This document shows positions 26,166-36,179 of a DNA stretch of 64,000 bases, one piece after another. The stretch spans positions 90,394-154,393 of the forward strand of contig JAEYJO010000064.1 in NCBI GenBank assembly GCA_023408815.1, in the 5' to 3' direction. Made by a program: the position numbers and the translations under genes. Source of the stretch: Bacillota bacterium. GTDB lineage: Bacteria > Bacillota > Clostridia > Lachnospirales > Lachnospiraceae. The first letter of the stretch is position 1, and each line of letters starts with the position of its first letter. The notes beneath the pieces are model-generated. The model ran no database searches, had not been told where the DNA came from, and worked only from the letters and a program-made list of their open reading frames with translations.

Positions 26166-26183
26166 CGAAGGAGGTGTTAATAC

Positions 26184-27938
26184 ATGAATCAATCACAAAG
26201 CGGGAATCCGTTTGGAAAGCTTTTAGAACTGGCCAGTCCGCATAAGACAGGGTATATCATTTCAGTTGTGTTGGCAATGACAGGAGTAGCTTCTGGTATC
26301 ATTCCATATTTTGCAACAGCAAAAATGATTATTGAGTTACTGAATGGAAACGCAGATATGTCATTCTATCTCAAGTGGTGCCTGGTTTCCGGAGGCTGCA
26401 TGGTGTTAAAAGCGATATTAATGGGAATTTCAACAAGAGCATCCCATGAAGCAACCTTCGAAGTACTGTCTGAAGCAAGACGCAGGATAGCTTCCAAGCT
26501 GACGAGAGTTCCCATGGGTTATATGACGGATACGCCGTCCGGCCAGTTGAAAAATGGGATGGTCGAAAGAATTGAACAGCTGGAAGTACCGCTGGCGCAT
26601 ATAATTCCTGAGATGACTTCTAATTTATTGATTCCGGTAGCCATCGTTGTATATCTTTTTCTATTGGACTGGAGAATGGCATTGGTGTCATTAGTTACCA
26701 TTCCTGTCGGAATGCTGTGCTATGCAGGAATGATGAAGGAATATCCCCGGAAGTATGGAGAGGTTGTTAAGGCCGGAAATCATATGAGTGCTACAACGGT
26801 AGAGTATATTGGAGGTATCGAGGTTATCAAAGCCTTTAATCAGTCGGATAATTCATATCAGAAATTTACAGATGCAGTTCATGCCAATGCAAATCTCATT
26901 CTGGGATGGATGAAAGACACGCAGAAATATTCTGCAATTATGATGAGTGTATGGCCGGCAGCTCTTATTAGTGTATTGCCGGTCGGCTGCCTGTTTTACA
27001 GGAATGGTTCTCTGAGTGCGGCAGATTTTATTACTGTCGCGGTACTTTCGCTGGGAATTGCAGGACCTCTTGTAGCCGCGATGTTTTTTACAGATGATAT
27101 TGCGAAAATTGGAACGATAATAGGGGAACTTGACGGAATATTAAATCAGCCGGAACTGTTAAGGCCGGAAGATAAAAAAGAACTCTCCGATTTTGCTATT
27201 TGTATGGAGAATGTATATTTTGCTTATCAGGAGAAGGAGGTGCTGAAAGGAATCAATCTTATCATTCCTCAGGGAAAGGTGACTGCGCTTGTGGGGCCGT
27301 CGGGAAGCGGAAAGTCAACAATTGCCAAATTAATTGCATCCTTTTGGGATGTGACCGGAGGATTGATTACAATTGGAGGGCAGAGTATCAGGGAAATCCC
27401 CTCCCGTCAATTGTCAGACCTGATTTCCTATGTATCACAGGATAACTATCTTTTTAACGACACGGTGAGAAACAATATCCGTATGGGCAAGCCTGGAGCA
27501 ACTGACGATGAGGTAGAACAAATCGCAAAGGAATCCGGCTGCCACGAATTTATTATGAAGCTTGAGAACGGATATGAGACAGTAGCGGGCGGCGCCGGCG
27601 GGCACCTATCCGGCGGAGAACGCCAGAGAATTGCTATTGCAAGGGCAATGCTTAAAAAGTCTCCCATTGTTATTCTGGATGAAGCGACATCATATACCGA
27701 TCCGGAAAATGAAGCGGTAATACAGGAAGCTATCAGCAGACTTACTCAGGGAAAGACATTGATAGTAATTGCGCACAGGCTATCCACGATTGTTGACTCT
27801 GAACAGATTGTAGTGGTAAACGAGGGAAATGTTGAGGCAGCAGGAGTACATGGGCAATTGCTGGAAATATGTCCTCTATATAAGAAAATGTGGGAGGCGC
27901 ATATGGGAGTGAAAGATACAAAGGAGGTGTCATTATGA
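26184..27938 (+). CDS. ABC transporter, fused membrane and ATPase domain (first half)
   Basis: A 584-residue half-transporter. Six membrane helices are in residues 1-310; the ATPase has Walker A GPSGSGKST near 370, signature LSGGERQR near 477 and Walker B IVILDEATSYTDPE near 497. It has the exporter (type IV) fold. The start of the next gene overlaps its stop (ATGA), so the two form a heterodimer. Such exporter-fold pairs also include siderophore importers of the YbtP/YbtQ and IrtAB type (family knowledge). Confidence 0.92.
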   Translation: MNQSQSGNPFGKLLELASPHKTGYIISVVLAMTGVASGIIPYFATAKMIIELLNGNADMSFYLKWCLVSGGCMVLKAILMGISTRASHEATFEVLSEARRRIASKLTRVPMGYMTDTPSGQLKNGMVERIEQLEVPLAHIIPEMTSNLLIPVAIVVYLFLLDWRMALVSLVTIPVGMLCYAGMMKEYPRKYGEVVKAGNHMSATTVEYIGGIEVIKAFNQSDNSYQKFTDAVHANANLILGWMKDTQKYSAIMMSVWPAALISVLPVGCLFYRNGSLSAADFITVAVLSLGIAGPLVAAMFFTDDIAKIGTIIGELDGILNQPELLRPEDKKELSDFAICMENVYFAYQEKEVLKGINLIIPQGKVTALVGPSGSGKSTIAKLIASFWDVTGGLITIGGQSIREIPSRQLSDLISYVSQDNYLFNDTVRNNIRMGKPGATDDEVEQIAKESGCHEFIMKLENGYETVAGGAGGHLSGGERQRIAIARAMLKKSPIVILDEATSYTDPENEAVIQEAISRLTQGKTLIVIAHRLSTIVDSEQIVVVNEGNVEAAGVHGQLLEICPLYKKMWEAHMGVKDTKEVSL

Positions 27939-29722
27939 TACATTCTTATAAAAAATTTCTCGGTTTTGTAAAGAAACAAAAGAAGAACTGGTATCTTGGC
28001 ATATTATTTGAACTGATACGATGTGTCCTGGAGGCATTTCAGTTCATGGCACTCTTTGTAGTTTTGGATGGACTCGTACATAACAATATCACCGCAAGGA
28101 CAGCAGGAATATCGTTTGGAATTATGCTTACCAGTGTTTTGGGAACTATTGTTTTCTGGTATCTGGCACATGAAAAAGAAGGAGAAGGGAGCTACCGGAC
28201 TTGTGAAGATAAACGGATTGGGATTGGCAATCGTATGAAGTACATGCCTATGGGATATTTCAACAGTCATAGTCAGGGCAATCTGACTGCGGTTGCGACT
28301 GCAACCATGAGTGATTTGGAAAGCATGGCATTTGTAGTGATTGTGAGAACTCTGATTGGAATTATTCATGCGATGGTGTTTTCTGTTGTAATGATGCTTT
28401 TCTGCTGGCAGATTGGCCTGATATTTTTTGCAGGGGTTGTGATTTTTATCGGTATTAACACAATGCTTCTCAGAATGTCGGAAAGATTATCACCCAAGAG
28501 ACTGGAAGCCCAGACGAAATTTATGGATGCGGTTCTGGAGTATATACAGGGAATGGGAGTTGTACGGAGCTTTCATCTTGTAAAACAGTCGAATTCCACA
28601 TTGGAGAAAGCAATAGAGGAAACGCAGAGAAAAAATTTACTGATAGAACGGCAAAGAATACCCTATATAGCGGGAGAACAGATTGTGTTAAGAATAGCCA
28701 GTGCGGTTGCAGCATTTAGCTCTATTGCACTGTTTCTGAATGGCACATTGGAGTTGACTTATTGCTTGATGATATTGATTTCGGCATTTGTGGTGTACAG
28801 TCAGTTAGAGGGAGCGGGAGAGATGTTTTTCATGCTGTCTATGATCGACGCCTCAATTGACAGAGTAGAGGAAATCAATCAAAGTCCGCAGATTGATATT
28901 GACGGAAAAGAACAGAATCCATCGAAGCTGGATATTGAGCTGATAAATGTCTCCTTTTCCTACAAGACGGGATCGGCAGAGAAAAAGGATATTGCAGGAG
29001 TTAGTGACCGCAGAATTATTGACCATATTAATCTGAAGATTCCGCAGGGAACGACAACTGCCATAGTAGGCCCTTCAGGCTCGGGAAAGACCACGCTGGT
29101 GAACCTGATTTCGAGATTCTGGGATGTGGACAGTGGAAGCGTCCGCATCGGTGGTATAGATGTGAAAGATTATAAGCTGGACAGCTTGATGAAGAATATC
29201 AGTATGGTATTTCAAAATGTATATTTGTTCCGGGATACTATTGAGAATAACATTAAATTCGGTTCTCCAAATGCGACCCATGCGGATGTTGTGGCAGCGG
29301 CAAAAGCCGCAAGATGCCATGAGTTTATTTCGGCACTACCGGATGGTTATGACACGGTGACAGGAGAAGGCGGAGCAACGCTTTCCGGTGGAGAAAAGCA
29401 GAGGATTTCCATTGCAAGAGCCATTATGAAGGATGCTCCGATTATTATACTGGATGAAGCAACAGCAAATGTTGATCCTGAGAATGAAGCAGAATTGCAA
29501 AATGCAATTGAAGCACTTACAAAGGGAAAGACAATAATCATGATTGCCCACAGATTAAAGACCGTTAAAAAAGCAGACCAGATTGTAGTCCTTAATCACG
29601 GAAGGGTGGAGCAGCAGGGAACACATGAGGAGCTGATTGCTCAAAACGGCATTTATGCTGATTTTGTGGGAATGCGGGAAAAAGCAGCCGGATGGAAAAT
29701 CAAGGTAGGCAGCCTTATATAA
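27935..29722 (+). CDS. ABC transporter, fused membrane and ATPase domain (second half)
   Basis: About 595 residues from ATG 27935 (SD GGAGGTG). Six membrane helices in the first 320 residues; Walker A GPSGSGKTT near 385, signature LSGGEKQR near 490, Walker B IIILDEATANVDPE near 510. Partner of the preceding gene. The stop is followed by ECF transporter genes, so the cassette joins an exporter-fold pair with an ECF importer, a known combination in uptake loci for metals bound to small molecules. Confidence 0.92.
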   Translation: MIHSYKKFLGFVKKQKKNWYLGILFELIRCVLEAFQFMALFVVLDGLVHNNITARTAGISFGIMLTSVLGTIVFWYLAHEKEGEGSYRTCEDKRIGIGNRMKYMPMGYFNSHSQGNLTAVATATMSDLESMAFVVIVRTLIGIIHAMVFSVVMMLFCWQIGLIFFAGVVIFIGINTMLLRMSERLSPKRLEAQTKFMDAVLEYIQGMGVVRSFHLVKQSNSTLEKAIEETQRKNLLIERQRIPYIAGEQIVLRIASAVAAFSSIALFLNGTLELTYCLMILISAFVVYSQLEGAGEMFFMLSMIDASIDRVEEINQSPQIDIDGKEQNPSKLDIELINVSFSYKTGSAEKKDIAGVSDRRIIDHINLKIPQGTTTAIVGPSGSGKTTLVNLISRFWDVDSGSVRIGGIDVKDYKLDSLMKNISMVFQNVYLFRDTIENNIKFGSPNATHADVVAAAKAARCHEFISALPDGYDTVTGEGGATLSGGEKQRISIARAIMKDAPIIILDEATANVDPENEAELQNAIEALTKGKTIIMIAHRLKTVKKADQIVVLNHGRVEQQGTHEELIAQNGIYADFVGMREKAAGWKIKVGSLI

Positions 29723-29789
29723 GAAAAGCACAGGAGAGAGTGTTACTATGCCTGAAAAGACGGCAGACATCAGAAAGGAGTCTATTATC

Positions 29790-30377
29790 ATGGACAAGAA
29801 AAAATTGAATGCAAAAGATCTTATTAATATTGGTATTTTTACCGTCATCTATTTTGTGATGTTCTTTATCACAGGAATGCTAGGATATATTCCTATTTTT
29901 GCCGTCATTATTCCCTTTGTACTGGGTATTTTGGGCAGTATTCCATTTACGCTGTTTCTTGCTAAGACAGGTAAATTCGGCGCAGTTACTATCATGGGAG
30001 CACTGGTCAGTGTCCTTTGCTTTTTGCTGGGGCAGAGCTGGATTTCTATCCCATTCGGCGTTATTTTTGGCTTTCTGGCCGATTTAGTATTTAAGGCTGG
30101 CGGGTATAAGCGCTGGAATTACATCGTAGCCGGCTACTGTGTATTTACAGAGTGGGTAATTGGATCGATGTTGCCTATGTGGATTATGAGAGACACATTT
30201 TTTGAAGCGTACAGAAATAATGGTGGAACAGAGCAATACATTGATGCTGTAATGAATCTAACGGCAAACTGGATGCTTCCGGTTGTTGTGCTTTTGGGAG
30301 TGGCAGGTTCTGTGATTGGTGCTTATTTAGGTAAAGCTGTTCTTAAGAAACACTTTATTAAGGCGGGGATTGTTTAA
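29790..30377 (+). CDS. MptD-type ECF transporter S component
   Basis: About 195 residues from ATG 29790 (SD AAAGGAG); ATG 29748 in frame is an alternative. Five to six hydrophobic helices cover most of the protein. It matches the Trep_Strep/MptD family, thought to be substrate-binding S components of energy-coupling-factor transporters. The T component starts at its stop codon (TAATG). The substrate is not known. Confidence 0.82.
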   Translation: MDKKKLNAKDLINIGIFTVIYFVMFFITGMLGYIPIFAVIIPFVLGILGSIPFTLFLAKTGKFGAVTIMGALVSVLCFLLGQSWISIPFGVIFGFLADLVFKAGGYKRWNYIVAGYCVFTEWVIGSMLPMWIMRDTFFEAYRNNGGTEQYIDAVMNLTANWMLPVVVLLGVAGSVIGAYLGKAVLKKHFIKAGIV

Positions 30378-31114
30378 TGATACCAGGACTTTTACTGTCT
30401 ACAGACACATCACAAAAAGGGCTGTGGCTCGATCCAAGAACAAAATTGTATATGTTAGTCATTTTCAGCATTGTGATGATAGATGGAAAAACGGATGGTA
30501 TCAGCTTCTGGCTAAAACCTGTTCTGGCACTTGTGCCCTTTTCTCTCCTGCTTTCCGGCAGGAGAAAAAAGGTTGCTATTATCTATTTGATCATCTTTAT
30601 GGTTTCGTGGGTGGTGAATTTGTTTCTGGTGCCACTTGCGGGAACAGCAGCGTCCATAGTGTTATCCCTGTTATCGCAGCTTGGGACAAGATGGTTTCCG
30701 AGTGCAATGATGGGATATTATTTGATTTCTACCACAAAGGTAAGCGAATTTGTTCTTGCAATGCAGAAAATGCACATACCGGAGACATTTATTATTCCGT
30801 TTTCTGTTATGTTCCGCTTTTTTCCGACCGTATATGAGGAAGCGGATTCTATAGGAAAAGCCATGCGTATGAGAGGAATTACCGGACGGAATTTCTTCAA
30901 AAATCCCTCTGCCATGTTAGAATACAGGCTTGTGCCGCTGATGATGTGTGTGGTTACGATTGGAAATGATTTATCTGCAGCGGCGCTGACACGAGGATTA
31001 GGAAGCGGAAAGAAGCGTACCAGTATCTGTAAAATAGGATTTCATTTCAAGGATTATATATTTATGCTTATAACAACATCTGCAATGGTGCTTTTTTTTA
31101 TCTGCGACAAGTAA
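30377..31114 (+). CDS. ECF transporter T component (CbiQ/EcfT family)
   Basis: A 245-residue membrane protein with five to six helices. The family coupling region is seen in EADSIGKAMRMRGI and AAALTRGLGS (about 150-210), the short Ala-Arg-Gly helices that bind the ATPases. It overlaps the S component gene by one base. Confidence 0.88.
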   Translation: MIPGLLLSTDTSQKGLWLDPRTKLYMLVIFSIVMIDGKTDGISFWLKPVLALVPFSLLLSGRRKKVAIIYLIIFMVSWVVNLFLVPLAGTAASIVLSLLSQLGTRWFPSAMMGYYLISTTKVSEFVLAMQKMHIPETFIIPFSVMFRFFPTVYEEADSIGKAMRMRGITGRNFFKNPSAMLEYRLVPLMMCVVTIGNDLSAAALTRGLGSGKKRTSICKIGFHFKDYIFMLITTSAMVLFFICDK

Positions 31115-31155
31115 ATCTGTCTGCAGATTTATCTTGCTTGTACGGGAGGAATGGA

Positions 31156-32652
31156 ATGATAGAGTTTAAAAATGTATCTTTTCAATATGCACAGGGAAGT
31201 TCCGGCGGAAAGATCGAAAATATTGATCTGACTATTAAAAACGGAGAAGTGGTTTTAATCTGCGGAGAATCAGGCTGTGGAAAAACAACGCTCACACGCC
31301 TGATTAACGGACTGATTCCCCATTATTATGAAGGCCGGTGTGATGGGCAGGTTATAGTGGAGGGAATTGACGTAAATAAAGTATCTCTTTACGAACTCTC
31401 CGGCATAGTAGGTTCTGTTTTCCAGAATCCCCGTACACAATTTTTTACAGTGGATACTACCAGTGAAATTGCTTTTGGGTGTGAGAATCTGGGGATTGAT
31501 AAAAAACAGATAGACAAACAGATAGTAAAAACAACTGATGAATTAAAGATTCAAAACCTGCTAGAAAGAAGTTTGTTTGCTCTATCTGGCGGGGAAAAAC
31601 AAAAAATTGCCTGTGCTTCTATATCGGCAATGGAACCGGAAATATTTGTCTTAGATGAGCCATCGTCAAATCTGGATATAACATCTATCGGAGAATTGAA
31701 GAAGGTCTTGAGCAAATGGAAGGAACAGGGAAAAACGATCGTGATTGCAGAACACCGATTGTATTACTTAATGGATATTGCAGATCGGGTTTTGTATATG
31801 AAAGATGGAGTTATAGATGCAAATATTGATATAAAAACTTTTAAAGAAAAAACACAAGATCAATTAAGCAAAATGGGACTAAGGGCTCTTACTTCTGCAG
31901 ACTTTGGAACAGTGACAGAAATGAATAGAGGTGTAAAGCAGTTTTATATACGGGACTGCAAAGTATCTTATTCAAACTCCAAAGGGTCAGATGACAAAGT
32001 GCTTGATATACATGAACTTATGATACCACAAGGTTCAGTCGTAGGAGTTATAGGAAATAATGGTGCCGGAAAAACAACTTTTGCGAATACATTATGTGGT
32101 CTTCTAAGAGGTGCAAAATGTAATTTGTGGCTGGAAGGAAAGACGTATGGGCCGCGGCAAAGACTGGAACTGTGTTATATGGTTATGCAGGATGTGAATC
32201 ATCAGCTTTTTACTGAGAGCGTTCAGGATGAAATTATGCTTAGCCTGGGAGAAAAGGATGAAGAAAAAGCAGCTTTAGCAGCACAAAATATTATGGATAG
32301 CTTACATATATCTGAGTTTAAGGATTCGCATCCAATGGCATTGTCCGGAGGGCAAAAGCAGCGTGTCGCAATTGCAGGCGCTATAGCATCAAACAAGAAG
32401 ATCATTGTTTTTGACGAACCCACAAGTGGCCTGGATTATCGGCATATGAAAGAAGTTGCTGCGAATATGAAAGAATTGAGCAATCTGGGAAAGACGTTGT
32501 TTATTATTACACATGATCCGGAGTTGATTGCAGAATGCTGCAATTATTTAGTGTTTATTGAAAATGGCAGGGTGTTGTGGGCCGATGGTTGGAATAGAGT
32601 TAGTAGAAAAAGATTATCAAAGTTTTTTGCTTTTATTGGCAAGAGCAAATGA
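31156..32652 (+). CDS. ECF transporter ATPase with two fused ABC domains
   Basis: About 498 residues from ATG 31156 (SD GGGAGGA). First ATPase: Walker A CGESGCGKTT at 37-46, signature LSGGEKQK near 150. Second ATPase: Walker A GNNGAGKTT near 300, signature LSGGQKQR near 397, Walker B IIVFDEPTSGLD. Two ABC domains in one chain replace separate EcfA and EcfA'. It energises the S and T proteins encoded just before it. Last gene of the cassette. Confidence 0.92.
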   Translation: MIEFKNVSFQYAQGSSGGKIENIDLTIKNGEVVLICGESGCGKTTLTRLINGLIPHYYEGRCDGQVIVEGIDVNKVSLYELSGIVGSVFQNPRTQFFTVDTTSEIAFGCENLGIDKKQIDKQIVKTTDELKIQNLLERSLFALSGGEKQKIACASISAMEPEIFVLDEPSSNLDITSIGELKKVLSKWKEQGKTIVIAEHRLYYLMDIADRVLYMKDGVIDANIDIKTFKEKTQDQLSKMGLRALTSADFGTVTEMNRGVKQFYIRDCKVSYSNSKGSDDKVLDIHELMIPQGSVVGVIGNNGAGKTTFANTLCGLLRGAKCNLWLEGKTYGPRQRLELCYMVMQDVNHQLFTESVQDEIMLSLGEKDEEKAALAAQNIMDSLHISEFKDSHPMALSGGQKQRVAIAGAIASNKKIIVFDEPTSGLDYRHMKEVAANMKELSNLGKTLFIITHDPELIAECCNYLVFIENGRVLWADGWNRVSRKRLSKFFAFIGKSK

Positions 32653-32767
32653 TGATTCATGCATCGAGTGAAGGTTAGTGCTTTAACATCCTTAAAAATG
32701 CCGAGAAAGTTTTCTGTTTGTATGGTATATTGAACTTACTTCATGAAGGGAATTAACGGTACACGGA

Positions 32768-33160
32768 ATGGATTACTTTTTAACGATAAGCTCGATTATC
32801 ATTTATGTTGAAAACAGGGTAGAGGAAAAAATTGATTATAAGGAGCTTGAAAGGGCGACCGGCTTTTCTATTGCACATATACGGGACATATTTGTAACGA
32901 AGACCGGAATTTCTCTTTCACGATATATTCTTCTCCGGAAAGTTTCCAATGCTGCTTATGAAATTCTATATAATAATCAGAGCATTATGGATATTGCCAC
33001 CAAATACAGCTTTGCAAATTACGACAGTTTTACACGCGCATTCAAGAGAGTGACGGGGCTTACGCCTTCCGAATTCAGAAGAAAGCGTCCGCCTATGGGA
33101 AGGATAAAGCTATGTGCAGGCGCATTTGGTATAGGCATACTCGGTATAAAGAAAGGGTGA
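32768..33160 (+). CDS. AraC family HTH protein without sensor domain
   Basis: A 130-residue protein that is almost only an AraC-type double helix-turn-helix (residues about 15-110), ending in the family signature SFTRAFKRVTGLTPSEFRR. There is no ligand domain, as in MarA/SoxS. A short hydrophobic tail follows. The next gene starts 9 bases later and may be its partner. Confidence 0.85.
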   Translation: MDYFLTISSIIIYVENRVEEKIDYKELERATGFSIAHIRDIFVTKTGISLSRYILLRKVSNAAYEILYNNQSIMDIATKYSFANYDSFTRAFKRVTGLTPSEFRRKRPPMGRIKLCAGAFGIGILGIKKG

Positions 33161-33168
33161 ATAATATC

Positions 33169-34317
33169 ATGAATAAAGGACATGAATCAAAAAACGAACC
33201 GGAAAATGGATTAAGACAGGAAACGCACCATGAAACCGGAACAGTATTATATGGAATATCCAAGGTAGAATATGGAGCGGGGGGATGTACGCCATATCCG
33301 ATGTGTGTGAAAAGCTGCGCAAACTATTTAGGGCAGGATGTGGGAATAGACTTTTCTATGGCAGCTTCGGGAGCAGCTTTTCGTTTAACATGGGAAGCAG
33401 AAGCATGGAACGGAGGAAATGTGGACGTCATTCATACCTTTGACGATCCTGAGGAGGTCTATAAGCTGGGAGTGGAAGCGTTAGGGCGTGAATTTCACAT
33501 CATAACGCGAACGAATACCGCATGTGATGTAAAGCTTAGTATAAATTGCTCGGATAAGAAGCATGATTTTATCCGTTTTATTAAGAAAAGGATAGATGCG
33601 GGATTTCCCTGTATTGCCCTCGGAATCATCGGACCTCCGGAGGCCTGCATTATTGCCGGATATGGGGATAATGGAGAGACGCTGCTTGGATGGAATTTTT
33701 TTCAGGATTCTTTTGAGTTTGCCAGGGATGTAAAGATAGATGAGTCCGGCTATTTTATATCGGGAAAATGGTGGGAAAACAACGATACGATAGCTATAAT
33801 TTCTATTGGGGAGACGATCAAGCCGCCAATCTCAAGGAAAGAAATTATTGAAAATGCAATAAGAGTAATGACCGGACGGCTGGATAAAAAATCAGGCAAG
33901 ACTTTTGCGAAAGGCATTTTCGCTTACGATGCATGGAGGGAAGGAATACTGAATGAAGCGGACTTTCCAAGGGATGCGGTCTTACCGCTTTTGGCAGAGC
34001 GCCTCATGTGCCATGGAGATGCGATGGACTGTCTTGCGGACGGGCGAAGCAATGCGGCCGTTTATATGAAAAGGCTGTCGGAGGAAGCAGAAGAGCACGG
34101 CGATAGCTGCAGGAGGATAGAGCAGCATTTTTCCAGGGTGGCAGCGAATATATGGAGCATGGCGGAGATTCTGGGCGGATACGAGAGAAATGAGAAGCAA
34201 TTAAAGAATTTTGCCAGGCCTGAAATAAGGAAGCAGCTGGCGGTGCTGATTGAGAAATGCAAACAAGAGGACAGCAAGGCACTTGAGGAACTGATTCTGC
34301 TTTCCAAAGTCTTGTGA
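33169..34317 (+). CDS. Papain-like-fold protein, possibly BtrH/C39-like
   Basis: About 382 residues from ATG 33169 (SD AAAGGGTG); no signal peptide. The N-terminal half resembles cysteine-peptidase-like folds: a Cys region (TPYPMCVKSCANYLGQDV), a middle part with a second Cys/His-poor core, and a late GPPEACIIAGYG...LLGWNFF segment where C39/BtrH-N proteins have their His/Asp. A clear catalytic triad cannot be assigned. The C-terminal 130 residues are helical. It follows the AraC-type gene by 9 bases. Function unknown. Confidence 0.4.
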   Translation: MNKGHESKNEPENGLRQETHHETGTVLYGISKVEYGAGGCTPYPMCVKSCANYLGQDVGIDFSMAASGAAFRLTWEAEAWNGGNVDVIHTFDDPEEVYKLGVEALGREFHIITRTNTACDVKLSINCSDKKHDFIRFIKKRIDAGFPCIALGIIGPPEACIIAGYGDNGETLLGWNFFQDSFEFARDVKIDESGYFISGKWWENNDTIAIISIGETIKPPISRKEIIENAIRVMTGRLDKKSGKTFAKGIFAYDAWREGILNEADFPRDAVLPLLAERLMCHGDAMDCLADGRSNAAVYMKRLSEEAEEHGDSCRRIEQHFSRVAANIWSMAEILGGYERNEKQLKNFARPEIRKQLAVLIEKCKQEDSKALEELILLSKVL

Positions 34318-34406
34318 TACGGTACCATCGTTTGACAAGGTATTATACGCTCTGAACCACGGGATTTTCCTGATTTTCCGCGCAATATCATTTAACACAA
34401 CGACAT

Positions 34407-34447
34407 CCCCCGATATGTGCCTATGGAACATATCGGGGGTATATTTT
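34407..34447 (+). terminator. Terminator after the papain-like-fold gene
   Basis: CCCCCGATATGT (34407-34418) and ACATATCGGGGG (34428-34439) form a perfect 12-bp stem, followed by TATATTTTT. Confidence 0.9.
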
Positions 34448-34601
34448 TGTATAGAATTTACTATTTGATAGATTTGAAAAAAGAATAAATTATAAAATTT
34501 TCATTTGGACGATTATATGGTATAATTTGGTAAAATTAGTATAAGAAATGGATGCATTAATTAAAAATATATTTAAAATGTACAAATGGAGGGGACGTGT
34601 T

Positions 34602-35879
34602 TTGATTTCAATTGATGGAACAAGCTTTCGTTTAGATACAGATTGTACCACCTACCTTGTTGGCAGAACAAAGTACGGGCATTTGGAGCATATTTATTAT
34701 GGAAATCTATTGAGCAAAGAGGATGGAGCGGATGCTCTGGCTCAAAAGCGGTCCATTATGGTCGGCAGCAGCGTTCTATACAGCAGGGAGGATGATGTAT
34801 ATAGTCTGGATACAATGTGTTTGGAGTGGTCAGACAATGGAAGGGGGGATTATCGCCATAGTCCAACGGAAATTAAAATGTCTGATGGCAGCTTTGTTAC
34901 CGATTTTACCTATGAAAGTCATGAAGTGCAAGATGGCATTGTCTCGATGGAAGCATTGCCTACAGCCTGCGGAGGCGATCAAACTCTGAAAATAACATTA
35001 AAGGATAAGGCATATCCGATTTTTATTGATCTATATTATACAGTATTTGAGCGAACGAATGTGATCAGCAGAAGGGCGGTTGTAAGGAATGAAGGACATG
35101 ATCCGATTACTATCCGCCGTATCATGAGTATTTGTATGGATCTGCCGGACGAGTGCTTTCAAATGTACACCCTGGATGGAGGCTGGATTAAAGAAGCTAA
35201 CCTGCATAAGCGGCCGGTTTCCTATGGAATCACAATAAATTCTTCCACAACGGGAGCAAGCAGTAATCGTCATAATCCTGCATTTTTATTAGCAGAAGCT
35301 GATGCGAATGAAGACTATGGGAGCGTATATGCCTTTAATATGATTTATAGCGGTAACCATTATAGTATAGTAGAAAAGAATGAACGGGATTACGTCCGAA
35401 TCTGTATGGGGATCAACCCTCATATGTTTGAATGGATATTATCTCCGGAGGAGAAGTTTGAAACACCGGAATGCGTGATGAGCTATAGCGGTCGGGGATT
35501 CAATGGTACAAGCCATAATATGCACGATTTCATTAATGAACATATCGTAAGAGGAGACTATAAGAAGAAGGAGAGACCGATCCTGCTTAATAACTGGGAG
35601 GCACACTTTTTTGATTTTAATGAAGGAAAGCTATTGCGACTTGCCAGGGATGCGAAAAAACTGGGGATAGAACTATTTGTACTGGACGACGGCTGGTTTG
35701 GCAATCGCAATCATGATAAAGCGGGGCTTGGAGATTATAAGGTGAATCCTAAGAAATTACCGGACGGAATGAAGGCTTTTGCAGATAAGATAAGAAGCAT
35801 TGGGTTAGATTTTGGCCTTTGGTTTGAACCGGAGATGGTGAATGAGGACAGCGAGTTGTTTGAGGGCAAGTTTCAATGA
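34602..35879 (+). pseudogene. GH36 alpha-galactosidase, truncated by the mobile element
   Basis: TTG 34602 (SD GGAGGGG) starts a 425-residue frame; an in-frame ATG at 34548 has no SD. It covers the N-terminal beta-sandwich and the beginning of the catalytic barrel of a GH36 alpha-galactosidase (NNWEAHFFDFNE, VLDDGWFG, LWFEPEMVNEDS). Family members are near 730 residues. After ELF (base about 35861) the homology stops and five foreign codons lead to TGA 35877-35879. The nucleophile and acid/base regions are missing, so the product is inactive. The 3' half should lie beyond the right edge. Confidence 0.88.
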
Positions 35880-35885
35880 GGTCAC

Positions 35886-36060
35886 CAAGGTAACTTTAAG
35901 ATACCTTGATATCCCTCAAACCCGCATAAGTCAAGGATTTTTGGGCATAAACCATGATTTTACCACGCTTCGGCTCAACCCCTAAATTTTACGGTTTTCA
36001 GAGCAAAGTGTAGAAAAACCGTAGAAAAACGACAAGCGAAATAACCTTAAGATACTTTAG
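35886..36060. repeat. Recombinase-type repeats at the element's left end
   Basis: CAAGGTA (35886-35892) and TACCTTG (35902-35908) are inverted around a nine-base centre, a layout like a tyrosine-recombinase core site. AACTTTAAGATACCTT (35892-35907) recurs as AACCTTAAGATACTTT at 36043-36058 (14/16), like arm-type sites. Between them ACGGTTTT and AAAACCGT-type inverted repeats occur. The 300 bases 35880-36179 contain no gene. Confidence 0.5.
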
Positions 36061-36179
36061 TTTCCTAACATTTCAAGAATACACACCACAGCGTACCCTG
36101 CCATTGACACACAATTAAATCCAACCGATTGGAACAGGAAGTCTTTTCTTCTGTTCTTGTGTTGCCAATGGAGGTACTT

